64,000 bases of DNA from Bacteroidales bacterium (lineage in GTDB: Bacteria > Bacteroidota > Bacteroidia > Bacteroidales > UBA3824): contig JAFYFR010000081.1 in assembly GCA_017543645.1 (NCBI GenBank), forward strand, positions 35,345-99,344, read 5' to 3'. The notes under the pieces are model-generated. The model was not told the DNA's origin and searched no databases. It was given only the letters and a program-made list of their open reading frames with translations. Below are positions 27,861 through 37,459 of this stretch, one piece after another. Numbering within the stretch: the first letter of the stretch is position 1; each line of letters begins with the position of its first letter. Both the position numbers and the translations under genes were made by a program.

Positions 27861-28676
27861 TTAATAAGACTCAGAATCGTTAGGAAAAGTTCCAGATTTT
27901 ACATCGCTAACATAATTAGAAACGGCATTCTTTATAACCGACGACAAATCGGCGTACTTGCGCACAAACTTTGGCATCGGCATATCGGTAATGCCCATCA
28001 TATCTTGATACACAAGCACTTGACCATCACACTGATTGCCCGCGCCTATGCCGATAGTAGGAATGGAGAGAGTGTTGGTAACTTCGGTGGCAAGCTGTGC
28101 GGGAATTTTTTCCAAAACAACCGAAAAACATCCGTATTCCTGAAGACGTTGCGCATTTTGCAAAAGAATCTGCGCTTCGTCGCCGCTCTTGGCACGAAGT
28201 CCGTAACCACCAAACTTATTGACACTCTGAGGTGTAAGTCCAAGATGCCCCATAATTGGAATACCAGCGGAGAGAATACTCTTGAAAGAATCCTCAATTT
28301 CTTGTCCGCCTTCGATTTTAACAGCCTGACAACCAGTCTCTTTCATAATTCTAACAGCGTTACGCACGGCGGCTTGCGAATCGCCCTGATACGAACCGAA
28401 AGGCATGTCCACCACCACAAAAGCACGTTTAACTGCGCGAACCACACTTGCGGCGTAGGTAATCATATCCTCAACGGTAACTGGAAGAGTTGTGGAATGT
28501 CCGAGCATAACGTTGCCGAGCGAATCTCCCACCAAAATAACATCAATACCGGCGGCATCCACAATCTTGGCTGTGGAATAGTCGTAGCAGGTGAGCATGG
28601 ATATTTTTTCGCCATTAAGCTTCATCTGCTGAATAGTCTGCGTGGTAACTTTTTTGATTATATTAGAATCTGTCAT
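27861..28676 (-). CDS. panB: 3-methyl-2-oxobutanoate hydroxymethyltransferase
   Basis: This 271-residue enzyme makes ketopantoate from 2-oxoisovalerate and methylene-tetrahydrofolate, the first step of pantothenate synthesis. Diagnostic blocks are [56 protein letters not shown] and [10 protein letters not shown]. The ATG at 28676 was chosen as the normal start; the longer reading only adds AT-rich leader. It leads a unit with the two FKBP lipoprotein genes (no gap to the first). panC and panD are not in the window. Confidence 0.94.
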   Translation of the reverse strand: MTDSNIIKKVTTQTIQQMKLNGEKISMLTCYDYSTAKIVDAAGIDVILVGDSLGNVMLGHSTTLPVTVEDMITYAASVVRAVKRAFVVVDMPFGSYQGDSQAAVRNAVRIMKETGCQAVKIEGGQEIEDSFKSILSAGIPIMGHLGLTPQSVNKFGGYGLRAKSGDEAQILLQNAQRLQEYGCFSVVLEKIPAQLATEVTNTLSIPTIGIGAGNQCDGQVLVYQDMMGITDMPMPKFVRKYADLSSVIKNAVSNYVSDVKSGTFPNDSESY

Positions 28677-28805
28677 GATGATATTAAAAAAATTTGCACA
28701 AAAATACATTTTTTTTGAAACAAAGAATGATATTTTACGTAAAATGATTGTGTAAATAATAAAAGAAATATTTGCAAAAATTTTAATTTTTTTTAACACA
28801 GAATA

Positions 28806-28837
28806 TTTGCAAGATATAAAAAAAGACTATAAATTTG
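28806..28837 (+). promoter_or_regulatory. Promoter of candidate small RNA
   Basis: TTTG at 28806-28809, a 20-bp spacer and TAAATTTG at 28830-28837 match the Bacteroidota consensus. It points away from panB and toward no plus-strand gene. Confidence 0.75.
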
Positions 28838-28843
28838 CAGTGT

Positions 28844-28945
28844 AAAAAATAGGAGATTTTTAAGTATGTTTTTTTCATAATATAAAGGTTTAGGTTAATA
28901 ATTAGCTAAGGGGAGAATCGTGAGATTTTCCCTTTTGTTTTTTTT
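28844..28945 (+). ncRNA. Candidate orphan small RNA, about 100 nt
   Basis: It is defined by the promoter at 28806-28837 and the strong terminator at 28908-28945. The transcript has no coding frame beyond four codons (ATG at 28865). The 5' part is A/U-rich and the 3' part ends in the terminator hairpin. The hairpin arm GGAGAATC (28912-28919) could also pair with GATTCTCC at 28970-28977. No known RNA family was recognised; comparison with Bacteroidota 6S-like RNAs is worthwhile. Strand and ends are predicted. Confidence 0.5.
28908..28945 (+). terminator. Strong intrinsic terminator of the candidate small RNA
   Basis: A 12-bp stem (28908-28919 with 28924-28935, two G-U pairs) is closed by a GTGA tetraloop. 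It is followed by TG and eight T residues. There is no plus-strand gene upstream that it could serve other than the candidate RNA. Confidence 0.85.
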
Positions 28946-29002
28946 ATTGGTTCACAATCATTTATAGATGATTCTCCTAACAAACCAACAGACATTATCC
29001 AT

Positions 29003-29041
29003 AAAAAAAGTCCGCCCATAGACAACGCCACGAACGGACTA
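29003..29041 (-). terminator. Intrinsic terminator of nadC
   Basis: The arms AGTCCG (29009-29014) and CGGACT (29035-29040) form a 6-bp stem. On the minus strand it is followed by seven T residues (29003-29009 on plus as A). It lies 27 bp past the nadC stop. Confidence 0.75.
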
Positions 29042-29067
29042 TTCTATAAATATAGATAACATCTCTA

Positions 29068-29907
29068 CTATACAGCTTTCAGGCTCATGTCGAGGCTCTT
29101 TATCTGATGAGTGAGCGCACCCACCGAAATAAAGTCTACGCCAGTGAGAGCGTAATCACGGAGATTATCCAATGTAATTCCGCCAGAGGATTCGGTTTCA
29201 AACCGTCCTGCGATAAGTTCCACCGCCTGACGAGTAGTGGGAATGTCGAAATTGTCGAGCATGATACGGCGTACACCCCCGATTTCCAACACCTGACGTA
29301 TTTCGTCGAGGTTGCGTGTCTCGATTTCGATATCAAGATTCTTGCCTTTTGCCTTGCAGTAGGTCTGGGCTGCGAGAATGGCGTTTTTGATACCTCCGGC
29401 AAAATCTACATGATTGTCTTTAATAAGAATCATGTCGAACAGACCGATACGGTGATTTTTTCCGCCACCTATCTTAACAGCTTCTTTTTCAAGAAGACGC
29501 ATACCCGGGGTCGTCTTGCGGGTGTCGAGAACCTTAGTGTGCAGGTCGGCAATCTTGGCGGCGTAAATGTGGGTCTGGGTAGCCACACCGCTAAGACGCT
29601 GCATAAAGTTGAGCACAAGTCTTTCGGCCTGAAGAATCGAAATAACCCTTCCCGAAACGATGAAAGCAACGTCGCCTTTTTTTACCTCCGCGCCATTGTT
29701 TAAGAAAAGTTCCACCTTGAGATTCCGGTCGATAATCTTGAAAATCTCCAAGGCAACATCTACTCCGGCGAGGATACCGTCCTGTTTTATAATAAGTTTA
29801 GCCTTTCCCTGCTCGTCGGCTGGAATAGTCGAGAGCGATGTATGATCGCCATCGCCAAGGTCTTCGGCGATGGCAATTTTTATAAGGTCGTCTACTAATT
29901 GGTGCAT
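29068..29907 (-). CDS. nadC: Nicotinate-nucleotide diphosphorylase (carboxylating)
   Basis: This 279-residue enzyme converts quinolinate and PRPP to nicotinate mononucleotide in NAD synthesis. Signature blocks are AEDLGDGDHTS near the start, VLDTRKTTPGMR, KEAVKIGGGKNHRIGLFDM, ILIKDNH and ESSGGITLDN, together forming the phosphoribosyltransferase barrel. No nadA or nadB lies next to it. A TAACTTTG -7-like box is on the minus strand (29933-29940) with a weak TTG upstream, so its promoter probably overlaps the end of the C10 peptidase gene. Confidence 0.95.
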   Translation of the reverse strand: MHQLVDDLIKIAIAEDLGDGDHTSLSTIPADEQGKAKLIIKQDGILAGVDVALEIFKIIDRNLKVELFLNNGAEVKKGDVAFIVSGRVISILQAERLVLNFMQRLSGVATQTHIYAAKIADLHTKVLDTRKTTPGMRLLEKEAVKIGGGKNHRIGLFDMILIKDNHVDFAGGIKNAILAAQTYCKAKGKNLDIEIETRNLDEIRQVLEIGGVRRIMLDNFDIPTTRQAVELIAGRFETESSGGITLDNLRDYALTGVDFISVGALTHQIKSLDMSLKAV

Positions 29908-29949
29908 TTCTATAAAATTAAAATTCTGTGTGCAAAGTTAATAAAAAAA

Positions 29950-32900
29950 CTATTCGGTCAACACCACTTTGAAACTTCTTCCGCCAATAGTTACCACAAA
30001 CAGACCATTCTTGCCAAGCCTGATTTCGTCGCGGTCGGTTTTGATTTTAGACATCTTGACAGTTCGTCCACTGAGGTCTACTATTGAATAATCAGCATCA
30101 ACAGCGTTTTCGATATATATAACGTCTTGGTAAGCCCAAACACGCACATCGGAATAATTTTCAACGCCGGATACAGGAGTAGGATTATCCTTTGTAAATG
30201 TTCCTTTGACAACCACATCATTCGAAGGCATCGAACTAATTTCAACATCCCAACCCGAGAAGGTGAAGCCCTCTTTCTGAGGTGCTGCACGCATAGTTAC
30301 CGCATCACCGAAATAGTACTTCACAACCTCGCCATCTATCTTGTCGTCAACATAATAGGTGACAGAATATTGAATTTTTTCCCATACTGCGTTAACAGAG
30401 AGGTCTTTCGCTGGCATTTTGTCAGGCAGACTCGGAGTCCAGGAAACAAAATCTGCGCCCTCCTGAGTTGGCGGAGCAATTGCTGCGATAGCTTGGTTGT
30501 AAGCAACGGTAAGTTTTGAATAAACAGTGTCGGCCACTATATAAGTTACTGTATAAGAGTTGATTTCAAACTCGGCAGCAACGGTCAAATTCTCGGCTGG
30601 CATTTTTTCAGGAATGGCGGGTGTCCAACCTTCAAATGTATAACCCTCTTTGGTGGGGGCGGCTTTCATGGTGATTGCGTCGCCGTAGTGATATGTTTCG
30701 GCTTCACCATAAACCTTGCCGTCAACATAATAGGTGAGCGAATAGTTTATGTAATCCCATTCGGCGTTAACCTCAAGGTCTTTCGCAGGCATCTTTTCTG
30801 GAAGTGCGGGCGACCAGCCTTTAAATACAAAACCGGTCTTTGCAAGTCCGTCGATGGCGGTTATTGGGTCGTCTACTTCCAATTCTACTGTTTTATATAC
30901 TTCATTGTCAACCTTGTAGGTGATAGTAAAAGGAGGATAAGCAACAGTAACTTTGAAAGTGGCGACAAAAGAACTGTATGTTACATTTACAGTACACTCG
31001 CCAATGTTTTCGGAGTCAAAACCTGAAAGTTCGTAGCCGAAATCTACTTCTTTTTCAGAACCGTCGTTGTAATGCGCCGTAACTACCATACCCTCAGTAG
31101 ACAACTCTTCGCCAAGCAAATACTCAGTTTTGGTAGGCGCAACTACGGAAATAGATTCTATAACTGGGTCGTTGTTGCTGACTTGCTTCTCTTTAAAATC
31201 CTTTCCTGCAGCGTTTTCCCACAGCTCGGTAACTGTGATAGCATCAAATGTCTTGTCGTCGTAATATGCGTAGAGCGAACCTGACCATCCGGCGTCGGTG
31301 CGGTAGGTGTACTTGCCGGTTGCATCAGAAATAACAAAAAAGTTGTCGCAACCCCAAACCTGATAAACCAACTGATGATTGGTTTCATCTACATAATAAT
31401 TGCAACGGTTGTCGTCGTTGCAGACATCCGAAATGAGATTGATAGTGTAAGATTGTCCAGGAGTAACTGCAATAGGCTTTTCAAACTTACACTCCAAAAA
31501 CTTCTTACCACCAGTAGGCAAGGTAGATGATGGAATGTCGTATTCCCAAAGTTTGTTACCAGACATGTCGGCAATTGAAACATTAATAAATCCAGGATCG
31601 CCCTTACGGAACAACATGAGATCTAACTGCGCAAGGCATTTTTTTGTTGGCACAAACTCCTTGGTAACACCATTGGTATAAACTCTGTTACCATTGTTAC
31701 CCGGAGTAGGATTGCTTTGGTCAATAGCCGAAACAGGCTTGGATTTAGCAGTGGTAACTAACGCTCCTTCTATCGGATTGTTATCTTTGTCGAATACAGA
31801 ACCAGAAATATCCACAAATCTAAAGCCGGTTTGAACTAAATTCTGGTCGGTAAGGTTTTCTGTTACGTTGTTGAATTCGTTACTATTGAAAAACATATCA
31901 TCGGAAAACGCAGTGAGTGTCAACGAAGAATATTTATTAACAGTATATGAATAACTACCATCGGAACCAGTTCTAATAAAAGGGGCATCGGACGCATAAG
32001 TACGGAAGGCTATATTGTGAGCATCGTCGCAAAAGCAGTAATAAGTGTTGGTTCCAGACTGCCATTCCTCAGAAGCAAGAGCCACATAGTAAGTTTCGTA
32101 GGGAACAAGGAATGCTGTTTCGTCAAAATCAACATGCATCCATCCGCCCGTAATTACATCGCTATAAGGTATCTTCTTGCTACAAACCACTTTGTTAGAG
32201 TTGTCTAATATGGCAACAATAAGGGCACCGGGTTCACCCTTTTTGGAATGGAGTTTGATATCCACACCGGCAAGGCAGTTTGACGACGGCTCAAATGTAT
32301 TTTTGCGCCATGATGGATATTTGGGCACAGACCAGTTGATGGAAGCAATCTCGTAAGACTGATCTTCTATAATCACAGGCATATCGTAATAAGTGGATAC
32401 CAATGCGCCAGCTACAGGATTGTTGTCTTTGTCCAAAACCTTGCCCGAAATGGCAACATTGAAATCCAAACCCTCGATCATAATCTCGCCAGAATTTAGC
32501 TTGTGCCAGAAATTAAGTTTGTACCCCTCTGTAATAGTGAATTTTGCAGGATTGGAGGTAAACAAACCCGTCCAAGCGAATGGACTTGTAGAGTAGTCGA
32601 GTTCAATGGCTGACGAAAGGCAAGGAGCGATTTTAGATCCGTCTTCGTACTCAAAATAAAACTCGTAAGTACCGGCAGGAAGGTCAACAGGCTCTTTCTG
32701 GCAGTAAGACCATTTGTTAGAACCGGTCTGCTGCATATCAAACTTGTCATCAAAATCGTTGTCCACACCTTTAATATATAGATATTTCGGGTCAGCTTTA
32801 AGATACGCAAAATTTTCAATATTTGGATGAGCGATTATGAAGTTATAATTTTTGCAATATTTAGCGGGAACGGAAAACCAGCCGTTATCAGTGCCGCCCC

Positions 32901-33864
32901 AGCCATACTCAAAGTGAAACATATCACCGTTCACACCGTCGATAATGTATGAGTGTCCGCTGCCTTCCTCGGTCTGACCGCCAACAATCACAGGCCAGCC
33001 CTTTTTGATAGCATCGGCAATTACATTATTGTAAGTCAAATCCAAATCGGCGATGTCGCGGTAATTGTAATTCACATAGTCGTAACCATACTTATTTTTG
33101 ATAGCGCTCATCTGCTTATCGCGGAAAGTGAGAGTAACGTCAAGTCCGAAACCAGCCTGCTGAACAAAAGCGATAGCCAACAGATACTTGGATATTTCCT
33201 GAGGGTCGGAATCCATAAGGTCGAAATCAGGAGTAAATGTCGAAGAAGAGTATTCGTTGGCAAAATCGTATGAGAATGTAACTGTAGTCTTACCGTTTGA
33301 TAATGAAGAAGAAAGGTCGGTAAAAAAAGGAGATGTAAGAGTGGGCGAAATGCCTTCTATTGTGTTAGTCCCCTTGACCTCAAAAGGAGTGCAGTAACGG
33401 TAAAAATACATCATCATACCCGAAGAAATTGATGTACAACCAGTCAGAGTCTTTTCCAATTCGTTATTAGAGTTCTTGGCCTGAGGAAAAAGGTCGTTGT
33501 ATGGCGAGCCCTGTTTCCATTTGGTCTTGATTAGCGGGCCGTATTCCTCTGTCAATGCAGGAGCAGCCTTTTTTTTGGGACGTTTAGACACCTTGGTAAC
33601 AGGCTCAGCGGCATAAAAATCCAATAGTTCCTGAAACGCTGGTGAAAGGTTTTCGGTTTGAAAAGTGCCCTCGCCATAGCCCACAAGGTTGGTGCCGTGA
33701 AGAATTTCCCAGCCGTCGGGATACTGATAAACAGCCACGTTGCCATCCTGATAAACAGGAGCGTTCTGCGCCGACAAATTACTGTTGCTCAAAAATACAA
33801 ACAACGCCGCCAACATCAATAGCATTCGGCATTTTGATAGGTTATTATAAATGTTTGTTCTCAT
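29950..33864 (-). CDS. Secreted C10 (streptopain-like) peptidase with InlB repeats and T9SS-like tail
   Basis: This 1,304-residue protein has a signal peptide ending LSAQ and a SpeB-like inhibitory/prodomain (about 35-110). The C10 core has catalytic Cys143 (LTGCTSISSGMM) and His304 (GSGHSYIIDGVNG), then FEYGWGG. Two carboxypeptidase-regulatory-like beta domains follow (starting near 475 and 690, with GKVLDKDNNPVAGALV), then a Big_3-like domain (about 900-980). Four InlB/Listeria-Bacteroides repeats (about 980-1230; G-F/Y-x-F-x-GW) precede a short C-terminal domain ending SFKVVLTE, like type IX secretion sorting domains. It is probably exported and cell-surface attached; the substrate is unknown. 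Confidence 0.88.
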   Translation of the reverse strand: MRTNIYNNLSKCRMLLMLAALFVFLSNSNLSAQNAPVYQDGNVAVYQYPDGWEILHGTNLVGYGEGTFQTENLSPAFQELLDFYAAEPVTKVSKRPKKKAAPALTEEYGPLIKTKWKQGSPYNDLFPQAKNSNNELEKTLTGCTSISSGMMMYFYRYCTPFEVKGTNTIEGISPTLTSPFFTDLSSSLSNGKTTVTFSYDFANEYSSSTFTPDFDLMDSDPQEISKYLLAIAFVQQAGFGLDVTLTFRDKQMSAIKNKYGYDYVNYNYRDIADLDLTYNNVIADAIKKGWPVIVGGQTEEGSGHSYIIDGVNGDMFHFEYGWGGTDNGWFSVPAKYCKNYNFIIAHPNIENFAYLKADPKYLYIKGVDNDFDDKFDMQQTGSNKWSYCQKEPVDLPAGTYEFYFEYEDGSKIAPCLSSAIELDYSTSPFAWTGLFTSNPAKFTITEGYKLNFWHKLNSGEIMIEGLDFNVAISGKVLDKDNNPVAGALVSTYYDMPVIIEDQSYEIASINWSVPKYPSWRKNTFEPSSNCLAGVDIKLHSKKGEPGALIVAILDNSNKVVCSKKIPYSDVITGGWMHVDFDETAFLVPYETYYVALASEEWQSGTNTYYCFCDDAHNIAFRTYASDAPFIRTGSDGSYSYTVNKYSSLTLTAFSDDMFFNSNEFNNVTENLTDQNLVQTGFRFVDISGSVFDKDNNPIEGALVTTAKSKPVSAIDQSNPTPGNNGNRVYTNGVTKEFVPTKKCLAQLDLMLFRKGDPGFINVSIADMSGNKLWEYDIPSSTLPTGGKKFLECKFEKPIAVTPGQSYTINLISDVCNDDNRCNYYVDETNHQLVYQVWGCDNFFVISDATGKYTYRTDAGWSGSLYAYYDDKTFDAITVTELWENAAGKDFKEKQVSNNDPVIESISVVAPTKTEYLLGEELSTEGMVVTAHYNDGSEKEVDFGYELSGFDSENIGECTVNVTYSSFVATFKVTVAYPPFTITYKVDNEVYKTVELEVDDPITAIDGLAKTGFVFKGWSPALPEKMPAKDLEVNAEWDYINYSLTYYVDGKVYGEAETYHYGDAITMKAAPTKEGYTFEGWTPAIPEKMPAENLTVAAEFEINSYTVTYIVADTVYSKLTVAYNQAIAAIAPPTQEGADFVSWTPSLPDKMPAKDLSVNAVWEKIQYSVTYYVDDKIDGEVVKYYFGDAVTMRAAPQKEGFTFSGWDVEISSMPSNDVVVKGTFTKDNPTPVSGVENYSDVRVWAYQDVIYIENAVDADYSIVDLSGRTVKMSKIKTDRDEIRLGKNGLFVVTIGGRSFKVVLTE

Positions 33865-33897
33865 AATTAGATAAATTAAAGGTGTGAAATAATAAAA

Positions 33898-35196
33898 TTA
33901 ACTAAGAACCTCTGCTATCACATAGTTGCTTCCGCCGAGAAAAATGAAATCTTCCACGGCAGAATCATTCTTTGCTGCGGCAAATCCATCCGCTACCGAT
34001 GAATATGTTTTACCCGAAAGACCGTATCTCTGCGCCATATTACATAAATCATTCGCAGGTAACGCTCGGTGGTTGGCGGCATTTACAAAATAGTATACAG
34101 CATTTTTTGGCAAAAGTTTCAAAATAGAATTTACATCTTTGTCTTGTACAAAACCTATCACCATGCGCAACTGACGGCACGGCTGAGAGTTCAACTGCTC
34201 GGCAACATAGGTTATACCGGCGGGATTATGACCAGAATCGCAAACAACAAGTGGTTGGTGGGCAATTACTTGCCAACGTCCAAAAAAACCAGTGTTGCTA
34301 TTGACGTTTTCAAATCCCTTATAAATATTGTCGTCGGAGATAATCAGTCCCAAACGGCGCAACTGCTCAACAGCGGCAATGGCGGTAACAATGTTTTTTT
34401 GCTGATACACACCAAGTTGAGCGCATTTGATACCACGGTATACTGGTTCGCCGCATGAAAAAACATTAAATAACTGTTTGCCTTCGGGCGTGATTTGTCC
34501 CGAAGATGCCGACAACTTGTTCGACGCAAGTATTATAGGAGCTTCCATCAGCTCCGCCTTGTCTAAGAAAACAGGGTTGGTGCGCGAATCGCCCTCTCCT
34601 ACCACCACAGGAACACCGCGTTTGATAATTCCGGCTTTTTCGGCGGCAATCTCTTTTAGCGTAGAGCCGAGAAACTGCGTGTGATCCAACGCAATATTTG
34701 TGATAACGGAGAGTATAGGAGTGATAATGTTGGTACTGTCCAAGCGTCCGCCCATGCCCACCTCGATAACTGCGATGTCAACCTTTTTGTAACGGAAATA
34801 TTCAAACGCCAAAGCAGTTGTGAGTTCAAAAAAAGTGGGTTTCAAATGATTGAACTGTTCTGCATAACGGTTTACAAAGTCTGTAACATACTGCTCGTCG
34901 ATTTTTTTGCCGTTTATACGTATACGCTCCTTAAAATCAACGATATGCGGAGAAGTAAAAAGTCCCACTGTGTAGCCAGCCTCCTGCAAAATAGACGCAA
35001 GAAAGTTAGATACCGACCCTTTGCCGTTAGTACCAGCAATATGGATGGTTTTGTAAGACTGATGTGGCGAGTTGAAAAAACGGTCGATCTCCAAAGCCGT
35101 CTGAACGCCGGGTTTGTATGCGCTGCCGCCAGTTTGCTCAAACACTGGCAGCTGGGTAAAAAGGTAATTTTCAGCTTCTTGATAAGTTAGGTTCAT
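33898..35196 (-). CDS. folC: Folylpolyglutamate synthase/dihydrofolate synthase
   Basis: This 432-residue Mur-ligase-like enzyme adds glutamate to folates and may make dihydrofolate. It has the P-loop HIAGTNGKGSVSN (about 52-64), FTSPHIVDFKERIRINGK, EVGMGGRLDSTN and DSGHNPAG. Two folds are present, an ATPase core and a C-terminal domain. It lies between the hypothetical gene (35209) and the peptidase gene on the same strand; 12 bp separate it from the hypothetical gene. Confidence 0.94.
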   Translation of the reverse strand: MNLTYQEAENYLFTQLPVFEQTGGSAYKPGVQTALEIDRFFNSPHQSYKTIHIAGTNGKGSVSNFLASILQEAGYTVGLFTSPHIVDFKERIRINGKKIDEQYVTDFVNRYAEQFNHLKPTFFELTTALAFEYFRYKKVDIAVIEVGMGGRLDSTNIITPILSVITNIALDHTQFLGSTLKEIAAEKAGIIKRGVPVVVGEGDSRTNPVFLDKAELMEAPIILASNKLSASSGQITPEGKQLFNVFSCGEPVYRGIKCAQLGVYQQKNIVTAIAAVEQLRRLGLIISDDNIYKGFENVNSNTGFFGRWQVIAHQPLVVCDSGHNPAGITYVAEQLNSQPCRQLRMVIGFVQDKDVNSILKLLPKNAVYYFVNAANHRALPANDLCNMAQRYGLSGKTYSSVADGFAAAKNDSAVEDFIFLGGSNYVIAEVLS

Positions 35197-35208
35197 GGTT
35201 GGTTGTTT

Positions 35209-35904
35209 TTATTCTTCAAAAGCAGTTAAAAGCGTTGCTCCTAATTTTTCAAGAGGTTTTGAAGGTATTGTAGTCCACTTTTCCTTCTCCTCTCCCTCTT
35301 CAAACATATTGTAAGTGATAGTCTGCTTTTTGTGTGTAAGATAGTTTTCGCTGACTTTTTCTGCCTCGCCGCTGTAACGCGAAAAAGAGCCGTAATCTTT
35401 GCCAATCAAAAAGAAATCACCGTTTTGATAGCGGAAAACATACTCAGTATTAGGGACATCGGAACCACCGGCAGAACAAAAAACGCCAATACTTATACGT
35501 ATAACTCCTTTGTCATTAACGCTCATATCAATTTCGTGCAAACAGTTTTCGTTCTCCTCGTCATCGCTCGGAATAGTGTTGTTGTATTCCTTAAAACGCT
35601 TCAGACTGCCATCAGCCTGACCGAAATATATAGCCAAAACACGCTTGTTGAAATTGTAGACATATCCGTCTTCTTCACGAGTGCGCATATGAGTGGGATC
35701 TTTGGGCAAAGCTATTACGGCAAGGTCGTTGATGCCGTCTTTGTTGAAATCGCCCTCCACTTTATAACATTCAGATTCGATATTAAGCGATTGTTCACCG
35801 CCCCAGATTGCAGGAAAAAGATTAGCTGCGAACCCCTTTTGAGCCTCGGCTGCAGTTGAAAACATAGCAGCGCAAACGGCTGCTGCCAAAATTTTTTTTA
35901 TCAT
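35209..35904 (-). CDS. Exported hypothetical protein with one FG-GAP-like Ca-binding motif
   Basis: This 231-residue protein has a signal peptide ending EAQKG. Residues VEGDFNKDGINDLAVIALPK carry an FG-GAP-like D-x-N-x-D-G-x-x-D calcium loop. The rest is beta-rich with no recognised family. The ATG at 35904 begins a typical signal; the longer reading adds an extra hydrophobic run. It lies between dnaA and folC on the same strand. A TAATTTTG -7-like box is at 35935-35942 on the minus strand. Confidence 0.65.
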   Translation of the reverse strand: MIKKILAAAVCAAMFSTAAEAQKGFAANLFPAIWGGEQSLNIESECYKVEGDFNKDGINDLAVIALPKDPTHMRTREEDGYVYNFNKRVLAIYFGQADGSLKRFKEYNNTIPSDDEENENCLHEIDMSVNDKGVIRISIGVFCSAGGSDVPNTEYVFRYQNGDFFLIGKDYGSFSRYSGEAEKVSENYLTHKKQTITYNMFEEGEEKEKWTTIPSKPLEKLGATLLTAFEE

Positions 35905-35983
35905 AGTTTGTATATCCGTTAAATTAATAATGTTCAAAATTAATAAATCCAACGGAAACAGCAGCAAAAAACGCACCGAAAAA

Positions 35984-37459
35984 TTAGTTGGCGTATTTTA
36001 GTTTGGTCTCAATCTCGTCGTAGATGGCTTTCAATTGCTTGTCGGTCTGGAGAAGGTCGGCTACGGTTTTGCAAGCGTGAAGCACAGTAGAATGGTCGCG
36101 ATTGCCAATCTGCATACCGATAACAGCTAACGAGCTGTTTGTCAAGTTTTTAGCAAAATACATAGCGAGCTGACGTGCCTGAACTATCTCGCGCTTGCGG
36201 CTCTTGGTGTTGAGTACTTCGGGGCTCATCTTGAAATATGCGCACACCACCTTTAATATATAGTCCAAGGTTAAATCGTACTTGGGCTTGCGGACAATCT
36301 TCTCGAGCAGACTTCTGGCGAGGTCGAGTGTAATCTCCTTGCGGTTGAGGGTGCTTTGAGCAAGAATGGAGATGAGCGCGCCTTCGAGCTCGCGGACGTT
36401 GGAAATCACCGTCTGAGCGATATATTCCAAAACATCTTCGGGAATATCCATACCGTCGTTGTAGGCTTTACGGCGGAGTATGTTGAGACGTGTTTCGAAA
36501 TCAGGGGAGATGATTTCGGCAGCAAGTCCCCATCTGAAACGGCTTAAAAGTCGCTTAGAAAGACCCTTCAGCTCCGAAGGATTTTTGTCACAGGTAAGAA
36601 CTATCAGCTTACCGCTCTGCTGAAGCTGGTTGAAAATATGGAAAAACGTATCCTGAGTGCTCTGTTTTCCGGCAAATTCCTGAACATCGTCGATAATAAG
36701 CACGTCGAGCATCTGGTAAAAATGGATAAAGTCGTTACGGTTGTTGCTGCGCACGGCATCGCAATACTGTGTCTGGAATTTGTTGGCAGAAACATACAGC
36801 ACAAGCTTGTCGGGATAACGGCTCTTGATGCTATTGCCAATAGCCTGAGCGAGATGTGTCTTGCCTAAACCGCTGTCGCCGTAAATCAGCAGAGGATTGA
36901 ATGGCGTGGCACCGAGCTTTTCGGAAAGAGCTTCCGCCGCGCTGCGTCCAAGGCGGTTACATTCGCCTTCCACAAAATTTTCAATAGTATAGCTTGGATT
37001 GAGCTGCGGATTGATATTTATTTTTTTGATACCAGGAATGATAAACGGATTGCGGATAACCGGCTCGGCCTGCTGCTGAACATAGTTGACAGAAGGATTT
37101 GCGGCAGTCTGGGTATTGGTATACGGCTGATGGGGAGTGTTACCCGGGAAAGTGTACGTACCCTGCGAGCGACCGGCTACAGGACGTGCGGGAGTTTTTT
37201 TGCCGCTGTCCACAATAATACGGTACTCAAGCTGAGCGTTTGCACCCAGCTGACGCTTGAGAGCCGCGCTCAAAATATCAAGATACTGCTCCTCGAGATA
37301 TTCGTAAAAAAATGGAGAAGGAACTTGAATAGTCAATATATTTTTATCAACATTTAGCGGGATAATAGGCAAAAACCACGTCTTGTAGCTCTGCGCATGT
37401 ATATTATCCTTGATAAAATCCAAGCATTTGTTCCATATTTCCCTTGCCGAAGCTTCCAT
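35984..37459 (-). CDS. dnaA: Chromosomal replication initiator DnaA
   Basis: This 491-residue protein binds DnaA boxes at oriC and loads the replisome. Domain I is at 1-85, a flexible Pro/Gln-rich linker at 86-150 and an AAA+ domain from about 155 with Walker A GDSGLGKTHLAQ (194-205) and Walker B VLIIDDVQ. The C-terminal DNA-binding domain holds the signature IGNRDHSTVLHACK. The gene faces a 398-bp AT-rich region with DnaA-box-like sequences, which supports a nearby oriC. No gene of the classic dnaN-recF cluster follows. Confidence 0.96.
   Translation of the reverse strand: MEASAREIWNKCLDFIKDNIHAQSYKTWFLPIIPLNVDKNILTIQVPSPFFYEYLEEQYLDILSAALKRQLGANAQLEYRIIVDSGKKTPARPVAGRSQGTYTFPGNTPHQPYTNTQTAANPSVNYVQQQAEPVIRNPFIIPGIKKININPQLNPSYTIENFVEGECNRLGRSAAEALSEKLGATPFNPLLIYGDSGLGKTHLAQAIGNSIKSRYPDKLVLYVSANKFQTQYCDAVRSNNRNDFIHFYQMLDVLIIDDVQEFAGKQSTQDTFFHIFNQLQQSGKLIVLTCDKNPSELKGLSKRLLSRFRWGLAAEIISPDFETRLNILRRKAYNDGMDIPEDVLEYIAQTVISNVRELEGALISILAQSTLNRKEITLDLARSLLEKIVRKPKYDLTLDYILKVVCAYFKMSPEVLNTKSRKREIVQARQLAMYFAKNLTNSSLAVIGMQIGNRDHSTVLHACKTVADLLQTDKQLKAIYDEIETKLKYAN

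Larger units (their letters stand above)
28677..29067. other. Intergenic region panB/nadC holding a candidate small RNA
   Basis: These 391 bp contain the panB leader, a complete plus-strand transcription unit of about 100 nt (promoter 28806-28837, terminator 28908-28945) and the nadC terminator. No credible coding frame is present. Confidence 0.7.

Noticed and set aside
28005..28718. 237-codon plus-strand frame over panB
   Set aside because: Covers the clear panB gene in reverse; no recognisable protein.
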